From Planctomycetota bacterium (GTDB lineage Bacteria; Planctomycetota; UBA8742; UBA2392): 43,382 bases of DNA. The number at the start of each line of letters is the position of its first letter. Positions within the stretch are counted from its first letter, which is position 1. Both the position numbers and the translations under genes were made by a program. The stretch spans positions 1 to 43,382 of the forward strand of contig JADLBZ010000092.1 of NCBI GenBank assembly GCA_020847415.1, given 5' to 3'. The notes below the pieces were generated by a model. The model searched no databases. It saw nothing but the letters and a program-made list of their open reading frames with translations, and was not told the origin of the DNA. Positions 1 to 8,660 of the stretch are shown in pieces.

Positions 1-1
1 G

Positions 2-124
2 GCCCTCTCGCGCTCCGTGATTGTGGACAAACACGGCGGCGCCATCTCGTGCCGCAACGTGCCGGGCCAGGGCGCGTGCTTCTCCATCCGGCTGCCCCTG
101 CAGGAAACGGGGGCGACCACGTGA
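2..124 (+). CDS. C-terminal end of a sensor histidine kinase (HATPase_c), 5' truncated by the window
   Basis: Frame 2 reads ALSRSVIVDKHGGAISCRNVPGQGACFSIRLPLQETGATT*, resembling the HATPase G2-box/end (xxHGGxIxxxSxxGxGxxFxxxLP). Its stop overlaps the next start (GTGA). Confidence 0.75.
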   Translation, partial: ALSRSVIVDKHGGAISCRNVPGQGACFSIRLPLQETGATT

Positions 125-1305
125 CCAACCGGGCCCTGTTTGTGGATGATGAACCCAACGTGCTGGACGGCATCCGGCGCATGTTGCGCCCGTTGCGCGA
201 GAGCTGGGAGTGCGAGTTTGCCCCCGGCGCCCGCGAGGCCCTTTCGCTGCTGGAGGTGAAGCTCTTTGACGTGGTGGTCACCGACATGCGCATGCCGGGC
301 ATGGACGGGGCGCAGTTGCTGGCCGAAATCTGCCGCCGCTGGCCCGGGGTCATCCGCATCGTGCTCTCCGGCCAGAGTGAACACGAGGCCGTGGTGCGAG
401 CCGTGGGCACCAGCCACCGCTACCTGGCCAAGCCCTGCGACGCCGACAGCCTGCGCCAGACCCTGGAACAGGCGCTGGTACTGAAGAGCCTGATCCAGAA
501 CGAGAACGTCCGCAAGCTGGTCACCTCGCTGCGCACCGTGCCCACCCTGCCCAAGGTGTACGAGCAGCTGGTGGCCGAGCTGCAATCGCCGGAATGTTCG
601 ATCCAGCGCATCGGCAGCATTGTCTCGGCCGACGCGGGCCTGGTGGCCCGCCTGCTGCAACTGGTGAACTCGGCGTACTTCGGCCTGCCGCGCCGCGTGA
701 CCAGCGCGGCCCAGGCCGCCAACCTGCTTGGTCTGGGCCTGCTGCGCTCGCTGGTGCTGGCCGGCGGGGTCTTTGGCCAGTTCGGGGCGGACGTGATGAA
801 GCAGCTCAACCCCGAGCGCGTCTGGGACCGCAGCACCCGCGTGGCGTCGCTGGCTCGCCTGCTGGGACAGCACGAGCAATGCGGCAAAGACCTCTGCGAG
901 GATGCCTTCCTGGCCGGCATGATGCAGGACATCGGCCAGCTGGTAATGGCCCATAGCTGGCCGGATGCCTATCACGAAGTGCTGGCCCTGGCCAAGGCCG
1001 GCACACCCCTCAACAGTGCCGAGCGCGAGGCATTCGGCGCCGACCACGCCGAAGTGGGCGCTTACCTGCTGGGCTTGTGGAACCTGCCGGCCCCGGTCAT
1101 TGAGGCCGTGGCATTTCACATCCGCTACCCGGCAACACCGATGCGCCTTGACGTGTCCACCCTGGTGCAGGCCGCCAACCTGCTCGTCAGTGCCGCGGAC
1201 AACGACCCAGCCGCCAACCAGGCCGTGGCCCTGCTGGCCGCCGGCCCGGACGCCGAACGGCTGGCCCGCTGGCAGAACCTGGCCAAGACAACGGGTGCGG
1301 CATGA
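121..1305 (+). CDS. Response regulator: REC receiver plus HDOD domain
   Basis: GTG start overlaps the upstream TGA. REC motifs LFVDDEP, VVVTDMRMPGMDG, LAKPC. HDOD-like LVTSLRTVPTLPKVYEQL...IVSADAGLVARLLQLVNSAYFGLPRRV. Confidence 0.9.
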   Translation: MTNRALFVDDEPNVLDGIRRMLRPLRESWECEFAPGAREALSLLEVKLFDVVVTDMRMPGMDGAQLLAEICRRWPGVIRIVLSGQSEHEAVVRAVGTSHRYLAKPCDADSLRQTLEQALVLKSLIQNENVRKLVTSLRTVPTLPKVYEQLVAELQSPECSIQRIGSIVSADAGLVARLLQLVNSAYFGLPRRVTSAAQAANLLGLGLLRSLVLAGGVFGQFGADVMKQLNPERVWDRSTRVASLARLLGQHEQCGKDLCEDAFLAGMMQDIGQLVMAHSWPDAYHEVLALAKAGTPLNSAEREAFGADHAEVGAYLLGLWNLPAPVIEAVAFHIRYPATPMRLDVSTLVQAANLLVSAADNDPAANQAVALLAAGPDAERLARWQNLAKTTGAA

Positions 1306-2432
1306 TCCCCGAACGCGTGTTGTGCGTGGACGACGACCTGAACCTGCTGGCCGGCCTGGCCCGCAATCTGCGAAAGCACTTCAACCTGCTCACCGCGGGC
1401 GGCGGCGAGCAGGGCCTGGAGGTGCTGCGCAAGCAGTCTCCGGTCGGCGTAGTCGTGGCTGACATGAACATGCCGGGCATGGACGGCGTCGAGTTCCTGC
1501 GCCGCGTGGCGGAACAGTGGCCCGACGCCACGCGCGTCATGCTCACCGGCAACGCCGACCAGGCCACGGCGGTCAAGGCCATCAACACGGGCCAGATCTT
1601 CCGCTTCCTGGTCAAGCCCTGCCCGCCGGAACTGCTGGCGGCCACCATTGCAGCCGGCATCAAGCAGCACCGGCTGGTCACTGCTGAGCGCGAGCTGCTG
1701 GAGAAGACCTTCCAGGGCGGGTTGAAGCTGCTGTTCGACATGCTGGCCCTGGCACGGCCCGAGGCCTTCGGGCGCGGCAGCAAGCTGCAGCGCATGGTGC
1801 GCGACCTGGCGCCTGCCGCAGGCATTACCGTGCTCTGGCAGGCCGAGGCTGCCGCCATGCTGGCGCAACTGGGCTGGGTGGCGGTGCCCGCCGGGGTGCT
1901 GACCAAGGTCGAAAAGGGCCAGCCCCTGAGCACCGCCGAGAACGAGGTCTATGAGGGCCGCCTGCACGCCGCCGCCGAGCTGGTGGGCAACGTGCCGCGG
2001 CTGGAGGCTGTACACCAGATCCTGCTTGTGCTGGGCGGCGGCAAACTGCCCGAGGGCAGTGCCCTGGATGACAACCAGCAGCGCTGCGTCCAGCTTCTCC
2101 GCGCCCTGCTTGACCTTGATGGCATGGTCTTCACCGGCATGGACCCGGCCGAGGCCATGGCCATTCTCAACAGCCGCACCGACCGCTACACGCCTGAGGT
2201 GCTGGCCGGCCTGAACGCCAGCCTGCAGCGGGCCGAGCGGTTTGCCGTGAAGTCGCTCGACGTGTGGGACCTGCGCGAAGGCATGACCCTGATGGAGGAC
2301 GTCTCCACCAAGGAGGGCCAGCTCCTGCTGCCCAAGGGACAGGAAGTGACAGCCGCGGTGATTACCCGCCTGAAGAACTACTCGCGCGTGGGCACGGTAC
2401 GCGAGCCCTTCATGGTCAAGGTGCCGGGGTAG
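1302..2432 (+). CDS. Response regulator: REC plus HD-GYP-like output domain lacking HD/GYP residues
   Basis: ATGA overlap with the previous gene. REC motifs LCVDDDLN, VVADMNMPGMDG, FLVKPC. C-terminal region follows the RpfG/HD-GYP layout but HDIGK is AQLGW. Confidence 0.8.
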   Translation: MIPERVLCVDDDLNLLAGLARNLRKHFNLLTAGGGEQGLEVLRKQSPVGVVVADMNMPGMDGVEFLRRVAEQWPDATRVMLTGNADQATAVKAINTGQIFRFLVKPCPPELLAATIAAGIKQHRLVTAERELLEKTFQGGLKLLFDMLALARPEAFGRGSKLQRMVRDLAPAAGITVLWQAEAAAMLAQLGWVAVPAGVLTKVEKGQPLSTAENEVYEGRLHAAAELVGNVPRLEAVHQILLVLGGGKLPEGSALDDNQQRCVQLLRALLDLDGMVFTGMDPAEAMAILNSRTDRYTPEVLAGLNASLQRAERFAVKSLDVWDLREGMTLMEDVSTKEGQLLLPKGQEVTAAVITRLKNYSRVGTVREPFMVKVPG

Positions 2433-2478
2433 AGGCAGGCGTTGCAGACGCGACTGCCGGGCGCTTCCCGTCCAACCG

Positions 2479-3252
2479 TTACAGGATGCCGCCGAAGTCC
2501 TGGATGGCCTGGCGCACGCGCTCGCCCAGCACGGCGGCTGTCACCGGCACCCGCAGCGCGTGATACTGGGTGTCGTTGGCGGCCACGGCGGGCGGCTGGT
2601 TGCGGTACAGGAACAGCACGGGCGTGGCCAGGGCGAAGTGCCCCAGGAAGTCCCGTACTTGCTTCACGGCGCCGGGTTCCGATTCCGTGTCCGCCAGCAG
2701 CATATGAAAATGCTCGCGGTCCAGGCGCCGCAGGCCGTCTGCCAGCGATGCGGCAAACTCAATGGTACAGCCGGCAGAGCCGGCGGCTTGCTGCACCACG
2801 CCACGCAAGTCCGCGCCCACCACGGCCATGGCCCGGGCATTGCCGCCGGAGCGGCTGCGAAAGGGCTGGGCGGCATCGCGGCGGTTCAGCACGCGGTCAA
2901 TGGTGGACAGCAGGTCGCGGGCGCGGAACGGCTTGGTCATGTAGGCATCGCCACCCGACAGAAAGCCCTCAAACTGGTCCTCAGTGCTGGCCAGCGCCGT
3001 CAGGTAGATGATCGGAATGCCCGCCGTGGCGGGGTCAGTGCGGATCTGCTTGCCCAGGGCAAAGCCGTCCATGCCCGGCATCATCACGTCCGAGACAATC
3101 AGGTCAACGTCGTGCTGGGCCAGAAACTCCCGCACACGCACGGGCGAGGTCAGGATCTCGACGTTGTAGGCGTTGCGCACCAGCACGCTGCGCACGATTT
3201 CGGCGACGGCGGGGTTGTCGTCAATCAGCAACACAGTGGGATGCGAGTTCAT
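2479..3252 (-). CDS. Response regulator: REC plus C-terminal pseudo-receiver-like domain
   Basis: MNSHPTVLLIDDNPAVAEIVRSVLV...DLIVSDVMMPGMDG...MTKPFRARDL, then a second Rossmann-like stretch (ADGLRRLDREHFHMLLADTESEPG...TPVLFLYRNQ). Confidence 0.85.
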   Translation of the reverse strand: MNSHPTVLLIDDNPAVAEIVRSVLVRNAYNVEILTSPVRVREFLAQHDVDLIVSDVMMPGMDGFALGKQIRTDPATAGIPIIYLTALASTEDQFEGFLSGGDAYMTKPFRARDLLSTIDRVLNRRDAAQPFRSRSGGNARAMAVVGADLRGVVQQAAGSAGCTIEFAASLADGLRRLDREHFHMLLADTESEPGAVKQVRDFLGHFALATPVLFLYRNQPPAVAANDTQYHALRVPVTAAVLGERVRQAIQDFGGIL

Positions 3253-3423
3253 GGCGTCCTCAGGGCGTTGCGCCAGTGTAGCCCCTGTTACGTCATACAT
3301 CAAATCCATAAAACCCGTTCGGCGGTGTTCCTCGTGTAACGCCCGCGCTTGAACGCGCATTCTGCTCGCTGTCATCCCGGAACCGGCCCTTGTCGGTTGC
3401 CTCGCGCAAGCAATGCTGCCGCC

Positions 3424-4488
3424 ATGCCCGAGCCCCTGAAGCTGAAAGACTTGAAGCTGCGCATGCAGGCCTATGGCGTGCGCCCCAGCAAGAAGTTCGG
3501 CCAGAACTTCCTGGCGGACTTCAACATGCTGCGCGCCATCGTCGCCGACGCCGAAGTAAACGCGGGCGACTGCGTGCTGGAAGTCGGCACCGGCGCCGGT
3601 TCGCTGACCGGCTTTCTCTGCGATGCCGCCGGCTTCGTGGTCAGCGTCGAGATTGACCGCGGCATGTTTGAGCTGGCCCGCGATTCGCTGGAGGGCTGCA
3701 CCAACCTGCTGCAACTGCGCGCCGACGCCCTGGCCCGCAGCGGCCTGAACCGGCAGGTCGAAGACGTGCTGCACGCCGTGCTGGCCGGCCGCCCGCCCGA
3801 GGCCGCCCAGGCCGAAGCCACGAAGCCGCCCAGCCCGCCGCCGCGCGGCCTGAAGCTGAAACTGGTGGCCAATCTGCCCTACTCAGTCGCGACCGCCGTC
3901 TTGTTTGCCCTGCTGCACAGCGACCTGCCCTTTGAGCGCATGGTGGTCATGGTGCAGCTTGAAGTGGCTGAGAAGCTTGCCGCCCGCCCGGGTTCCCGCC
4001 ACTGGGGCCTGCCCTCGCTGCTGCTTTCGCGGCTGGCACAGACGCGGCTGTTGCGGCGCGTGCCGGCCAAGGTGTTCTGGCCCAAGCCGAAGGTGGACTC
4101 GGCGCTGCTGGAGTTGCGGCCGGCAGCCGAGCTGGATCGGGCGGCCTATGGGCGCCTGCGCGCCCTGGCGCACGTGCTGTTCCAGCGTCGCCGCAAGACA
4201 GCCGCGAACGCCCTGGCGCTGGCCCTTGGCGTAGAGGCTGCAACCGCGGCAGCGTGGATTGCCCAGGCCGGCGGCGACCCCGGCGCCCGGCCCGAGGACC
4301 TGGCACCCGACGTGCTGGCTGCCCTGGCCGACCACCCGGACCTGCAGCCGCTGGTTGCCCGCGCCCATAAGCGGGATGCCGGGCAGGTGCTTGCCAAAGC
4401 CGAGAAACAGGCCCGCCGGGCCGCCTGGCGCAAGCGCGTCTACAACGGTCGCGCCAGCCTGCACGGCGACGAGGTTTCGGATGAGTAG
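3424..4488 (+). CDS. rsmA: 16S rRNA (adenine(1518)-N(6)/adenine(1519)-N(6))-dimethyltransferase
   Basis: RPSKKFGQNFLADFNMLRAIV...VLEVGTGAGSLTGFL...VANLPYSVATAVLF...FWPKPKVDSALLEL; KsgA/RsmA hallmark motifs. Confidence 0.93.
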   Translation: MPEPLKLKDLKLRMQAYGVRPSKKFGQNFLADFNMLRAIVADAEVNAGDCVLEVGTGAGSLTGFLCDAAGFVVSVEIDRGMFELARDSLEGCTNLLQLRADALARSGLNRQVEDVLHAVLAGRPPEAAQAEATKPPSPPPRGLKLKLVANLPYSVATAVLFALLHSDLPFERMVVMVQLEVAEKLAARPGSRHWGLPSLLLSRLAQTRLLRRVPAKVFWPKPKVDSALLELRPAAELDRAAYGRLRALAHVLFQRRRKTAANALALALGVEAATAAAWIAQAGGDPGARPEDLAPDVLAALADHPDLQPLVARAHKRDAGQVLAKAEKQARRAAWRKRVYNGRASLHGDEVSDE

Positions 4489-4621
4489 CCAGCCGTGACG
4501 GCAAGCAGACAACGTGGTCCGGTATGGTCTGGTCGTCGCGCGCATCGCTTGCTACAACCCCCACGGTCTTTTCAGGTTTTTGTGTTTTGGCCGCTTTGAG
4601 CGGTCGTCAAGCGGAGCAACC

Positions 4622-5839
4622 ATGGTTGCCGTCTTCATTCCCAAAGAACCCGAGGGCGAGTGGCGTGTGGCAGCCACCGTTGACACGGTCAAGCGCATGA
4701 TCAAGACCGGCGCCACCGTCACCATTGAGTCCGGAGCGGGCAAGGGCGCCTTCATCAGCGACGACGAGTACAAGGCCGTCGGCGCCGCTATCGAAGCCGA
4801 CCGCGCCAAGGGCCTCGCCGATGCCGAGCTGGTGCTGCAGATCAACGTACCCACGCAGGAGCAGGTGGGCCAGATGCGCGAGGGCGGCTCGCTGATCAGC
4901 TTCCTGTGGTCCTTCGAGAACCTGGAAGTGGTCAAGGCCCTGAACGCGCGCAAGATTTCGGCCTTTGCCATGGACGCCATCCCGCGCACCACCCGCGCGC
5001 AAAAGGACGACGCCCTCTCCAGCCAGGCCAACCTCGCGGGCTACAAGGCGGTGATCGCGGCTGCCTGGCACATGCGCAAGATCGCCCCCATGATGATGAC
5101 GCCGGCGGGCACAATTAAGCCCGCACGCATTGTCATCATCGGCGTGGGCGTGGCGGGCCTGCAGGCCATTGCCACGGCCAAGCGCCTGGGCGCCATCGTG
5201 GAAGCGACCGACCCGCGCCCCGAAACCAAGGAGCAGGCCGAGTCCCTGGGCGCCAAGTTCCTGGTGGTGGAAGGCGTCGAGGTCAAGCAGGGCACCGGGG
5301 GCTACGCGGCCGAGCAGTCCGACGAATACAAGAAGGCCCAGGCCGCCATGCTGGCCAAGGCCTTTGCCGGCGCTGACGCAATCATCTCGACGGCGCTGGT
5401 CCCCTACAAGAAAGCCCCCATCACGATTACCGAAGAGCACGTGAAGAGCATGCGTGCGGGCAGCGTGGTGGTAGACCTGGCCGCCGAGCGCGGCGGCAAC
5501 TGCGCCTGCACCGAGCCGGGCAAGACGGTGGAAAAGCACGGCGTGACGATTGTGGGCGACCTGAACTGGCCCAAGACGGTCAGCGTGAACAGCAGCGACA
5601 TGTACGCCAAGAACGTCCTGAACATCTACCTGGACGCCCTGAACAAAGAGAAGAAGTTTGAGTGGACGTACAAGGACGACATCGTGGACGGCGCCATGAT
5701 CTGCCACCAGGGCGAAGTCCACCACCCCAAAGTGCGCGAGTTGCTGGGCCTGCCGCCTCTGCCCAAGCCCGAACCCGCACCCGCCCCTGAAGCCAAGCCG
5801 CAGGCCGCCGCGGCAGCCCCCGCCGAGGCCAAGAAGTAG
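4622..5839 (+). CDS. pntA: Re/Si-specific NAD(P)(+) transhydrogenase subunit alpha (part 1)
   Basis: MVAVFIPKEPEGEWRVAATVDTVKRMIKTGATVTIESGAG...ARIVIIGVGVAGLQAIATAKRLGAIVEATDPRPETKEQAESLGAKFL; AlaDH/PNT family. Confidence 0.93.
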   Translation: MVAVFIPKEPEGEWRVAATVDTVKRMIKTGATVTIESGAGKGAFISDDEYKAVGAAIEADRAKGLADAELVLQINVPTQEQVGQMREGGSLISFLWSFENLEVVKALNARKISAFAMDAIPRTTRAQKDDALSSQANLAGYKAVIAAAWHMRKIAPMMMTPAGTIKPARIVIIGVGVAGLQAIATAKRLGAIVEATDPRPETKEQAESLGAKFLVVEGVEVKQGTGGYAAEQSDEYKKAQAAMLAKAFAGADAIISTALVPYKKAPITITEEHVKSMRAGSVVVDLAAERGGNCACTEPGKTVEKHGVTIVGDLNWPKTVSVNSSDMYAKNVLNIYLDALNKEKKFEWTYKDDIVDGAMICHQGEVHHPKVRELLGLPPLPKPEPAPAPEAKPQAAAAAPAEAKK

Positions 5840-5857
5840 CCCAGAGGAGTCAACGCC

Positions 5858-6160
5858 ATGGACACCGGAATGATCCTGATGCAGGTGTACGTGTTCGTGC
5901 TGGCCTGCATTGCGGGTAACCAGCTCATCGGCAAGGTTCCGCCCACGTTGCACACGCCGCTTATGTCGGGCAGCAACGCCATCTCGGGCATCACCATCCT
6001 GGGCGCCATGCTGGCGGCCCGTGAGGACTGGAACTACTGGGGCTTCCCCCACCTTTCCAGCATTCTCGGGTTCCTGGCCGTGGCCCTGGCCATGATCAAC
6101 GTGGTGGGCGGCTTCATGGTGACCAACCGCATGATGGGCATGTTCAAGAGCAAGGCCTAG
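5858..6160 (+). CDS. pntAB: NAD(P) transhydrogenase subunit alpha part 2 (membrane)
   Basis: GNQLIGKVPPTLHTPLMSGSNAISGITILGAML; adjacent to pntA and pntB. Confidence 0.9.
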   Translation: MDTGMILMQVYVFVLACIAGNQLIGKVPPTLHTPLMSGSNAISGITILGAMLAAREDWNYWGFPHLSSILGFLAVALAMINVVGGFMVTNRMMGMFKSKA

Positions 6161-6214
6161 CGCCGGGTTGCCGGGACGTTTTGCACTCCGCTAGCACAAG
6201 AAGAAGGAACCGCC

Positions 6215-7690
6215 GTGAACTTCGTAGCTGCCGCCGGCCATCTCGCCACCTGGAACGGTCTGCTGGCCAACTTGGGTTACCTGGCTTCCGTCATCATGTT
6301 CATGCTGGCCATCATGCGCATGGGCAAGGTGAAGACCGCGCGCAGCGGCAACACCCTTGCTGCCGTGGCCATGGCCCTGGCCATCGTTTCCAGCTTCGTC
6401 GAGATGGGCAAGATCAACCCCATCTACATCGTCGCGGGCCTGATCGCGGGCGGCACCGCCGGCGCCATCATGGCCAAGCGCGTGCAGATGACCCAGATGC
6501 CCGAAATGGTGGCCTTGCTGAACGGCTTTGGCGGCCTGGCTTCGCTGCTGGTGGGCATCGCCACATTCGCGTTTGCCGCCGAGAAGGGCGCCCGGGGCAC
6601 CCTGGAACGCATGATGCTGATGAGCGACCAGGGCGGCTGGTTCGGCGCCATCAACCTGTGCCTCACCGTGCTGGTGGGCGGCCTCACCTTCACCGGCAGC
6701 GTGATCGCCTACCTGAAGCTCGCCGAGAAGATGTCGGGCAAGCCCATCCTGTTGCCCGCCCGCCACGCCATCAATATCGGCCTGATTGTCGTCTCGCTGC
6801 TGCTGACCGTGCTGATGGTCTGGGCGGTCGGCAGCGTGGGCGTGAATTGGGGACTGCTGGTGCTGATTGCCGTGCTCTCGCTGGTGCTGGGCATTACCCT
6901 GGTGATCCCCATCGGCGGCGGCGACATGCCCGTCGTCATCTCCCTGCTGAACAGCTACTCGGGCATCGCCGGCGCCTTGGCCGGCTTCACCATCGGCGAG
7001 CCGGTGCTGGTGGTCTCGGGCTCGCTGGTGGGCGCCTCGGGCATCATCCTGACCCAGATCATGTGCAAGGCCATGAACCGCAGCCTGGGCAACGTGATGT
7101 TCGGCGGCTTCGGCGCTGACACCGGCACGGGCGGTGGCGGAGGCAAGAGCGAGTACAAGAACGTCAAGAGCACCTCGCCCGAGGAAGTGGCGATGATCAT
7201 GGGTGACGCGGGCACCATGGTCGTGGTGCCCGGCTACGGCATGGCGGTGGCCCAGGCCCAGCACGCCATCCGTGAACTGGCCAAGATCCTGGAAGCCAAG
7301 GGCGTGCAGATTCGCTATGCGGTGCACCCCGTGGCGGGCCGCATGCCCGGCCACATGAACGTGCTGCTGGCTGAGGCCAACGTGCCCTACGAGCAGCTCT
7401 TTGAGATGGACCAGATCAACGACGACTTCAAGAACACCGACGTGGTCCTGGTGATCGGCGCCAACGACACCGTGAACCCCGCCGCCAAGACCGACAAGTC
7501 CAGCCCGCTGTACGGCATGCCCGTGCTGAACGTGGAAGAGGCCAAGACCGTGTTCACCATTAAACGCTCGCTGGGCTCGGGCTTTGCGGGCGTGAAGAAC
7601 GAGCTGTTCGAGTGCGCGAACAACTACATGGTCTACGGCGACGCCCGCAAGGTAGTCGAGGAGATCATCAAGGGCCTCAAGGAAGCCTAG
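6215..7690 (+). CDS. pntB: NAD(P)(+) transhydrogenase subunit beta
   Basis: GGGDMPVVISLLNSYSGIAGALAGF...VVVPGYGMAVAQAQHAIRELAKILEAKGVQIRYAVHPVAGRMPGHMNVLLAEANVPYEQLFEMDQIN; PntB motifs. GTG start. Confidence 0.95.
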   Translation: MNFVAAAGHLATWNGLLANLGYLASVIMFMLAIMRMGKVKTARSGNTLAAVAMALAIVSSFVEMGKINPIYIVAGLIAGGTAGAIMAKRVQMTQMPEMVALLNGFGGLASLLVGIATFAFAAEKGARGTLERMMLMSDQGGWFGAINLCLTVLVGGLTFTGSVIAYLKLAEKMSGKPILLPARHAINIGLIVVSLLLTVLMVWAVGSVGVNWGLLVLIAVLSLVLGITLVIPIGGGDMPVVISLLNSYSGIAGALAGFTIGEPVLVVSGSLVGASGIILTQIMCKAMNRSLGNVMFGGFGADTGTGGGGGKSEYKNVKSTSPEEVAMIMGDAGTMVVVPGYGMAVAQAQHAIRELAKILEAKGVQIRYAVHPVAGRMPGHMNVLLAEANVPYEQLFEMDQINDDFKNTDVVLVIGANDTVNPAAKTDKSSPLYGMPVLNVEEAKTVFTIKRSLGSGFAGVKNELFECANNYMVYGDARKVVEEIIKGLKEA

Positions 7691-7723
7691 CCGGCGGCCG
7701 GAAGGCCCCAGCGTCGCAGAACA

Positions 7724-7756
7724 GGCGGCTGCCCACGGGCAGCCGCCTTGCTGTTA
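7724..7756 (+). terminator. Intrinsic terminator-like hairpin after pntB
   Basis: GGCGGCTGCC-CACG-GGCAGCCGCC (10-bp perfect stem) followed by TTGCTGTT. Confidence 0.6.
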
Positions 7757-7766
7757 CAATCAGGCC

Positions 7767-8279
7767 ATGTACCCCGCATCGCCTCGCCGGCTGTCGGCAA
7801 CCCTGCTGGTAGCGGCATTGCTGTTTGCTGCCCAGCCGCTGCACGCGAACTACGGGTGGCCCGGGATGCACTTGATGGCTGGTCAGGCAATCGCGCTGCC
7901 GACTATCGGCATCTCGTTACTCCTCGAAGCCTGGATTCTCAAGCACGCTCTGCAACTGCATCATTCACAGGCTTTCTGGATGAGCATCGTCGCCAATGGC
8001 ATCTCATGTTTTGCCGGGCTGCTTCTCCCGGTGCCCGACGGTCTCATAAGGCAGCTCTCCAGCCCGGGCAACATGTACGTGAACTATCTTCCCGCCGTGG
8101 CATGGCTCTTCACTGTCACCTACGCAATCGAAGTGACTGCGGTGCGTTTGCTTTACGACATACCCCTGCGAAAGCTGTGGGCACCCCTCGCCATGGGAAA
8201 CCTCATCACCCACGCAGTAATGCTTGTGATCGCGGTAGGCCGCGATGCCGGGTGGGCCGACTTTTGTTGGCACAGGTAG
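7767..8279 (+). CDS. Hypothetical multi-pass membrane protein with signal peptide
   Basis: MYPASPRRLSATLLVAALLFAAQPLHA, then several hydrophobic helices; intergenic position before a terminator/promoter cluster. Confidence 0.65.
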   Translation: MYPASPRRLSATLLVAALLFAAQPLHANYGWPGMHLMAGQAIALPTIGISLLLEAWILKHALQLHHSQAFWMSIVANGISCFAGLLLPVPDGLIRQLSSPGNMYVNYLPAVAWLFTVTYAIEVTAVRLLYDIPLRKLWAPLAMGNLITHAVMLVIAVGRDAGWADFCWHR

Positions 8280-8302
8280 GTTCGAGTTGCTCGAGTTTGC
8301 TA

Positions 8303-8331
8303 TTGACGCGTCAACTCGCGCGGGCTATGCT
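8303..8331 (+). promoter_or_regulatory. Sigma70-type promoter for the tRNA-Asn leader
   Basis: TTGACG (8303-8308), 17-nt spacer, TATGCT (8326-8331). Confidence 0.7.
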
Positions 8332-8352
8332 TTCTCCACAAGGATGAACCAC

Positions 8353-8403
8353 ATGCCGCGCAACACCAATAACCGTAACCCGCGCTGTCGCAGAGCGACC
8401 TAG
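8353..8403 (+). CDS. Candidate 16-aa Asn-rich leader peptide MPRNTNNRNPRCRRAT
   Basis: AAGGA (8340-8344) 8 nt upstream of the ATG; Asn at codons 4, 6, 7 and 9; TAG stop; located between a promoter and a terminator upstream of tRNA-Asn. Confidence 0.55.
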   Translation: MPRNTNNRNPRCRRAT

Positions 8404-8431
8404 GTCGGTTGTTGGCTGAACCAGAGACCGA

Positions 8432-8466
8432 AGGCGCCCTGCGAAAGCGGGGCGCTTGTGTTTTTG
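8432..8466 (+). terminator. Intrinsic terminator/attenuator upstream of tRNA-Asn
   Basis: AGGCGCCCTGC-GAAA-GCGGGGCGCTT stem (about 11 bp including G-U) followed by GTGTTTTTG. Confidence 0.75.
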
Positions 8467-8475
8467 TGCCGTTCC

Positions 8476-8551
8476 AGGGGTGTGGTGTTAACTGGTAGCA
8501 CGCCCGGTTGTTACCCGGGAAGTTGGGGTTCGAATCCCTGCGCCCCTGCCA
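8476..8551 (+). tRNA. tRNA-Asn (anticodon GTT), encoded CCA
   Basis: AGGGGTG/CGCCCCT acceptor, GTGT/GCAC D stem, CCCGG-TTGTTAC-CCGGG anticodon arm, TGGGG-TTCGAAT-CCCTG T arm, G discriminator plus CCA. Confidence 0.95.
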
Positions 8552-8623
8552 GGCATTCCTCTTTGCTGCGAGCCATTCCCGGCTGCGCCCTCACGCTTCG
8601 CTTACGCACGCGCTGTTGCGCGT
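8525..8623. repeat. Copy 1 of exact 99-bp direct repeat (begins inside tRNA-Asn T arm)
   Basis: GGGGTTCGAATCCCTGCGCCCCTGCCAGGCATTCC...GCTGTTGCGCGT, identical to 8661-8759. Confidence 0.95.
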
Positions 8624-8660
8624 GCTACTTCGCTTCCGCGACAGCGCGCCGCGCTGTCGC

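Noticed and set aside
4607-6052. 481-aa minus-strand ORF over pntA
   Set aside because: Shadow ORF with H/G/V-rich composition; pntA on the plus strand is unambiguous.
8338-8475. T-box riboswitch upstream of tRNA-Asn
   Set aside because: No T-box consensus (AGGGUGGNACCGCG), no specifier-loop/stem I architecture visible; the leader is too short, and the ORF-based attenuator fits better.
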